DNA of 44,913 nucleotides. It comes from Enhygromyxa salina. Its GTDB lineage: Bacteria; Myxococcota_A; Polyangia; Nannocystales; Nannocystaceae. Under the pieces are notes generated by a model. The model saw only the letters and a program-made list of their open reading frames with translations, did not search any database and was not told where the DNA came from. The DNA lies in NCBI RefSeq assembly GCF_002994615.1, contig NZ_PVNK01000219.1, positions 1 through 44,913 of the forward strand, in the 5' to 3' direction. This document shows positions 41,151-44,913 of this stretch, piece after piece; the stretch's first letter is position 1; each line of letters opens with the position of its first letter. A program made the position numbers and the translations under genes.

Positions 41151-42446
41151 TCAGGGCGTGAAGCCGCAGTCGTCGACTTCGCAGCCGCCGCAGTCCCAGC
41201 GGAAGTTGTCGAGCAGCACGACGCTGCCATTGTTCTTGTCGCCGAGGTCGGACATGAACAAGGTGATCTCGACCTCCTCTCCGGGCGCGACGGGTCCGCG
41301 GGCGCGGAGCCAGTTGGTGCTGCCGTAGCCCTCGAAGCCGGTGCCCGCGAGGGCGGGGTCCTCGTCCGTGTGGCTGAAGCCGTCGGCCTGGGCCAGCGAG
41401 GTCGTGTTCATCGGCGACTGTCCGATGAAGGTCAGGTTGCCCGTGTAGGCCTCGGAGTTCGACCAGGCCACGAACATGTCGTTGTAGGTCGTGTTGACGA
41501 AGTCCGGGTACTCGGAGGTGAAGAACGCGAAGTCGAACATGTAGCCGTAGACCTCGGCCGGCGGGGTGACCTTGAACTTCAGCCACATCTTGTTGTGGAG
41601 CTGGTTCCAGCCGTCCACGAACCACTGCTCGTAGAGCGAGTCGGAGCAGTCGTTGACGCCGTCGCAGTCGTAAAAGGGGTTGCCACCTTGGCCGAAATTG
41701 GACCCGAGCTGCGGCGAGATGGGCTCGGGGAACTCGCCGCCGCTGGCGTTCGCGTTGTTGTCCGAGTTGGTCTGCGAGCCGGGCTGGAGGACCACGCCAC
41801 CCGACTCGTCCGGCTCGGGGAGCAGGCCGGTGCTGAGGATCAAGATGGCCCCGGAGGTGTTCGGGGGGATGTCGGGCAGATCGCCGCCGGGCGAGACGAA
41901 CTCGTTGTCGTGCGCGGCCCACAGGTAGCCGCCAAAGTGCGGGCCCTCGGCTTCGCCGAAGTGCGTGGCCACCCGCCAGCTCGCCGGGTTGTTGGCCGTC
42001 AGGGCCGGCTCGACGACCGGGATGGTCTCGCTGTCCGGACCGGTGCAGCCGAGGCCGAGGGCGGCGAAGGGGCTGTCGGTCAGGTCGTCCTGGTCGTTGA
42101 AGTCGCAGTCGGCGTAGTGCTCGGGCGCGCCACACAGCGGGCCGTCGCCGTCGCCATCACCGGGGTCGCCATCACCGTCGCCATCACCGGGGTCGCCGTC
42201 GCCGTCGCCATCACCGGAGTCGCCGTCGCCGTCGCCGTCACCGTTACCATCACCGTCACCGTCGCCGTCGTTCGAGTCGCCATCGCCGGGCTCGTCCTCC
42301 CCGTCGCCGACCACCTCCGTGGCGTCGCCCATCGTCTCGCGCTCGTCGAACGCGGGGTTTGGCATCGTACAGTCGACGAGCAAGAGCACGCCGGATGCGC
42401 AGATTCCTGTAGTGATGCGCTGCAAGGTCGAGACCCGCACCGCCAC
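41151..42446 (-). CDS. Poly-GD-linker lipoprotein with choice-of-anchor-like domain
   Basis: A 431-aa predicted lipoprotein. A GTG start (42446, or 42440) gives VAVRVSTLQRITTGICASGVLLLVDC with a lipobox-like end. Then come a (GDGDGN)n and (GDPGDG)n linker of about 60 residues, a Cys-rich turn (CGAPEHYADC) and a beta-rich domain of about 300 aa: GLGCTGPDSETIP, HFGEAEGPHFGGYLWAAHDNEF, GAILILSTGLLPEP, FKVTPPAEVYGYMFDFAFFTSEYPDF and GEEVEITLFMSDLGDKNNGSVVLLDNF. This pattern is that of choice-of-anchor-L-type secreted proteins in myxobacteria. The frame is open to 42596, overlapping the PilT gene, but only the signal peptide supports a start near 42440. Confidence 0.75.
   Translation of the reverse strand: MAVRVSTLQRITTGICASGVLLLVDCTMPNPAFDERETMGDATEVVGDGEDEPGDGDSNDGDGDGDGNGDGDGDGDSGDGDGDGDPGDGDGDGDPGDGDGDGPLCGAPEHYADCDFNDQDDLTDSPFAALGLGCTGPDSETIPVVEPALTANNPASWRVATHFGEAEGPHFGGYLWAAHDNEFVSPGGDLPDIPPNTSGAILILSTGLLPEPDESGGVVLQPGSQTNSDNNANASGGEFPEPISPQLGSNFGQGGNPFYDCDGVNDCSDSLYEQWFVDGWNQLHNKMWLKFKVTPPAEVYGYMFDFAFFTSEYPDFVNTTYNDMFVAWSNSEAYTGNLTFIGQSPMNTTSLAQADGFSHTDEDPALAGTGFEGYGSTNWLRARGPVAPGEEVEITLFMSDLGDKNNGSVVLLDNFRWDCGGCEVDDCGFTP
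42142..42295 (-). repeat. Poly-(Gly-Asp) coding repeat, longest in window
   Basis: Nested repeats: 6-bp GGCGAC units within 24-27-bp blocks (GDPGDGDGDG), two of which are almost identical. They encode the linker of the 431-aa lipoprotein. Confidence 0.85.
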
Positions 42447-42495
42447 TGTGCCACGCTTGATGGGTGCGAGTGACCCGCAATGGGGGTCAGTCAGG

Positions 42496-43593
42496 TCATT
42501 CGATGACCATATCGAGCTGGCTGCGCACGTGCGCTTGCTTGGCGAAGCTGGTCTTGTCGAGGGCCTTGTCGAGGGCGTCCTGTGCGCTGATGGCACCTTC
42601 GCGCACGAGCTTGTCGAGGGTCGCGTCCATGCCCTGCATGCCCTCGCGGGTGCCGCCTTGGATCAGGCTGTCGATCATCGAGGTTCGGTTCTCGCGGATG
42701 CAGGTCGAGACCGCGTTGGTGCCGATCATGATCTCGTGGGCCGCGACGCGGCCGCTGCCGTCGGCGCGCTTGAGCAGCTGCTGGGCGACGATGCCAGCTA
42801 GCGACTCGCCGAGCATCCCGCGGATCGCCGGCTGCTGACCGGCCGGGAACACGTTGATGAAGCGATCGACCGTCGCGGCCGCCGAGTTCGTGTGTACGGT
42901 CGCAAAGATCAGCACGCCGTAGCTGGCCAGCTGCAGCGCGAGGCGCATGGTCTCGGGTCCGCGGAGCTCGCCGACGAGGATCACGTCGGCGTTCTCGCGT
43001 CCGGCCGAGCGGATCGCGTCGGCGAAGCTCGGCACGTCGGTCCCGACCTCGCGGTGCGTGATCAGGCTCTTGACCGGCTGGTGGACGAACTCGACCGGGT
43101 CTTCGATCGTCAGAATGTGGCTCGCGCGGTTGTGGTTGATCCACGAGATCATCGCCGCGAGGGTGGTGCTCTTGCCGCTGCCGGTCGGGCCCGTGACCAG
43201 GACCAGCCCGGCCCGCCTCCGCGCGAGGTTGAGGACCTGCTCGGGCAGCCCGAGCTCCTCGGCCGTGAGGATCTTGGACGGGATCGTCCGAAACACCGCG
43301 CCGGGGCCGGTGTACTTGTACAGATAGTTGCAGCGAAAGCGAGCCCGGACCTCGCCGCCCGAGCTCAGCGAGTAGGCGAAGTCGAGGTCGCGGTCGCGAT
43401 GGAAGCGCTCGCGCGTGGGCTCGTCGAGGAGCTCGTCGAGGAGCTTGCGCATCCGGGCCTCGTCGATCACCTGCTCGCCGTGGGGCACGAGGTCGCCCTT
43501 GAGCCTCAGCATCGGGGGGTAGCCGACGCTCAGGTGCAGATCCGAGGCGCCGGTGTCGAGCATGGTTTCGAAGTAGCGGTCGAGGGCTGGCAT
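42496..43593 (-). CDS. pilT: PilT/PilU-type retraction ATPase
   Basis: A 365-aa GspE/PilT-family ATPase that would power type IV pilus retraction. The N-terminal PAS-like domain has LDTGASDLHLSVGYPPMLRLKG. Walker A is GPTGSGKST, the Asp box is LTIEDPVEFVH, Walker B is NADVILVGELRGPETMRLAL, and the His box is FATVHTNSAAATVDRFINVFP. These are close to PilT, but the usual ALREDPD is changed to AGRENAD and the AAETGHL to LASYGVL. The C-terminal helix ends in QLDMVIE. It starts 4 nt after the upstream PilT-like gene, so the two form an operon. Confidence 0.9.
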   Translation of the reverse strand: MPALDRYFETMLDTGASDLHLSVGYPPMLRLKGDLVPHGEQVIDEARMRKLLDELLDEPTRERFHRDRDLDFAYSLSSGGEVRARFRCNYLYKYTGPGAVFRTIPSKILTAEELGLPEQVLNLARRRAGLVLVTGPTGSGKSTTLAAMISWINHNRASHILTIEDPVEFVHQPVKSLITHREVGTDVPSFADAIRSAGRENADVILVGELRGPETMRLALQLASYGVLIFATVHTNSAAATVDRFINVFPAGQQPAIRGMLGESLAGIVAQQLLKRADGSGRVAAHEIMIGTNAVSTCIRENRTSMIDSLIQGGTREGMQGMDATLDKLVREGAISAQDALDKALDKTSFAKQAHVRSQLDMVIE

Positions 43594-43597
43594 CGCG

Positions 43598-44913
43598 TCA
43601 GTTGTCGTCCTTGCGGCCGCGGCCGAACATGCTGCGGACGGCTCCGAGCGCGGCCTTGCCGATGTCTTGGTTGGGGGGGGCGGCGCCGGGTGAGTCGGGC
43701 GCGGCCACGGGCTTGACCCCGCCGGGGTTGATCGCCCGGGGGTCGTCGGCGTACTGGCGCGCGGTGTCTTCGTCGATCAGCCCGCGCGCGAGCAGGTCGT
43801 TGAGCGAGTCCTCGACCCGGATCATCCCGTAGTTGCGCCCGCGCTGGAGCAGGCTGGGCAGCTGGAACAGCTTGTTCTCGCGGATCAGGCTCCACAGCGG
43901 GATGTTGCCGGTGATGAGCTCGGCGGCCGCGATCATCTTGGTCCCCGCGACGTTGGGGACGAGGCGCTGGGAGACGACGATCTTGAGGGCGCCGGCCAGC
44001 GTCGAGCGGACCTGGGCCTGATCTTCGGGCGGGAACATGTCGATCAGCCGATCGATGGTCTTGGCGCCCGAGGGCGTGCTCATGCTCGCGATGACGAGGT
44101 GACCGGTCTCGGCCGCCTGCATGGCCATCTCCACGGTCTCGCGGTCGCGCAGCTCGCCGATGATGATCACGTCCGGGTCTTCGCGCAGGGCGCCCTTGAG
44201 CGCGGCGTAGAAGCTCTTGGTGTGGAGCCCGACCTGGCGCTGACTGATCACCGCCTTGCGGATCGGGTGGACGACCTCGATCGGATCCTCGACCGTGATG
44301 ATGTGGTCGGGCTTGGACCGATTGACGAGATCGACGAGCGCGGCCATCGTCGTGGTCTTGCCCTGGCCGCTCGGGCCCGACACGACCGCGAGGCCCTGGT
44401 GGTACTGCGCGACCTTCTGGAGCTCGACGGGGAGGCCGAGCTGATTGAGGCTCGGCGGCTCCTGCACGACCAGGCGAAAGCAGCCCTTGAGGCCCGTCTG
44501 GCCCCTGGCGAAGTTGACCCGGAGCCGTCCCGCGCCCGGGACCTCGATCGCAAAGTCGGTGTAGCCGAACTCGGCGAGCCGGGCCTTGGCGTGGTCACCG
44601 GCCTCGTCGAGCAGCGGCATCAGCATCTTCTCGATCTGGCCGGGGCCCGGGAGCGCGTCGCCGACCGGCGCGAGCTCGGCGAGGCGACGCAGACGCGCCG
44701 GCTGGCCGCCGGTCACGTGGACGTCGGTGCAGCCGGCCGCGCGGGCCTCACACAAGAGCGCGCGCATCCGGGCCTCGGGGCTGCCCTTGGCCCAGGTGTG
44801 GCGGGGAGGGCGGGTCGAGAAGGGATCGCCCGCGGGCCCGCTCGTGCGCGCCCGGCTCGACTCGACCGACGCGACGGCGTCGGCGATCGCGGCCTCGGTC
44901 GCCGACGGGGTGG
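43598..44913 (-). CDS. Second PilT-like ATPase, start beyond right edge, altered Walker A and His box
   Basis: At least 437 aa, with the 5' end cut by the window edge: the frame is open to 44913, upstream of ATG 44767, with a Ser/Pro/Arg-rich N-terminal stretch. The N-terminal domain is AAGCTDVHVTGGQPARLRRLAEL. Walker A is GPSGQGKTT instead of GPTGSGKST, the Asp box IITVEDPIEVVH, Walker B EDPDVIIIGELRDRETVEMAM, and where PilT has a His box the sequence is IASMSTPSGAKTIDRLIDMFP, so the conserved His is Ser. The C-terminus has a Pro-rich tail ending GRGRKDDN. Likely a PilT paralogue with a different role (PilU-like or regulatory); ATP hydrolysis may be altered. Confidence 0.85.
   Translation of the reverse strand, partial: TPSATEAAIADAVASVESSRARTSGPAGDPFSTRPPRHTWAKGSPEARMRALLCEARAAGCTDVHVTGGQPARLRRLAELAPVGDALPGPGQIEKMLMPLLDEAGDHAKARLAEFGYTDFAIEVPGAGRLRVNFARGQTGLKGCFRLVVQEPPSLNQLGLPVELQKVAQYHQGLAVVSGPSGQGKTTTMAALVDLVNRSKPDHIITVEDPIEVVHPIRKAVISQRQVGLHTKSFYAALKGALREDPDVIIIGELRDRETVEMAMQAAETGHLVIASMSTPSGAKTIDRLIDMFPPEDQAQVRSTLAGALKIVVSQRLVPNVAGTKMIAAAELITGNIPLWSLIRENKLFQLPSLLQRGRNYGMIRVEDSLNDLLARGLIDEDTARQYADDPRAINPGGVKPVAAPDSPGAAPPNQDIGKAALGAVRSMFGRGRKDDN

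Overview
This is a GC-rich window with strong GC bias at third codon positions. Many features point to a myxobacterium, most likely the Nannocystineae (Nannocystis, Plesiocystis or Enhygromyxa type). Four secreted proteins carry poly-(Gly-Asp) linkers, one protein ends in a MYXO-CTERM-like tail, there is an IgGFc-binding-like lipoprotein and a Cys-rich repeat protein, and two PilT ATPases sit together. That assignment is inferred from protein style, not from a marker gene. No rRNA, tRNA, CRISPR array or transposase was seen.

Layout. 1-2101 (+): 3' part of a PgsB/CapB-type Mur-ligase-like protein with a large insertion. 2249-14810 (-): a five-gene run. Reading in the direction of transcription, it is three paralogous Clp-type double AAA+ ATPases (11283-14810, 7440-11279, 5020-7443) joined by 3-nt gaps or an ATGA overlap, then an L-domain-repeat lipoprotein 3 nt further on, then an IgGFc-binding-like lipoprotein. 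14889-19539 (-): GspC-like protein, ECF sigma factor, GAF/sigma54 activator and a metallo-beta-lactamase hydrolase. 19713-22334 (-): zinc-ribbon membrane protein, alpha/beta hydrolase and SpoIID-family lipoprotein. 22410-25659: enoyl-reductase-like Rossmann protein, a 5'-truncated Cys-rich fragment, LysR regulator and divergent KptA. 25691-25872: 18-bp minisatellite. 25906-28217 (-): MacB-like ABC transporter pair. 28358-29874 (+): HIT hydrolase and aspartoacylase-like peptidase. 30010-33025: UlaG-like MBL protein, YGQ-repeat membrane protein and an NAD-dependent epimerase-like protein, then a 166-bp hairpin element. 33383-35545 (+): CrtI/RetSat-like oxidoreductase and DUF2505 protein. 35553-40429: lipoprotein, LLM flavin oxidoreductase, a frameshifted gene coupled to an FGGY sugar kinase, and an SRAP (YedK-like) protein. 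40467-41140: 42-bp tandem repeat and decayed gene remnants. 41151-44913 (-): poly-GD lipoprotein and two PilT-like ATPases, the second running off the right edge.

The standout is the triple-Clp operon. All three proteins share a related N-terminal domain. All have an intact catalytic second AAA+ ring that lacks the usual Tyr-containing GYVGY pore loop. Their first ring keeps Walker A and an aromatic pore loop but has lost, in three different ways, Walker B residues, and has lost the usual arginine finger. The two longer paralogues carry C-terminal regions that resemble the PCRF (non-catalytic) part of class-I peptide release factors, without any GGQ hydrolase motif. This looks like an obligate hetero-oligomeric machine, possibly ribosome- or nascent-chain-directed. 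I do not know of a described system with this composition, and I could not search for one.

A second genome-style observation: at least nine genes have a TANNNT hexamer only 6-12 nt upstream of the start codon with no Shine-Dalgarno sequence, which suggests frequent leaderless or near-leaderless transcripts.
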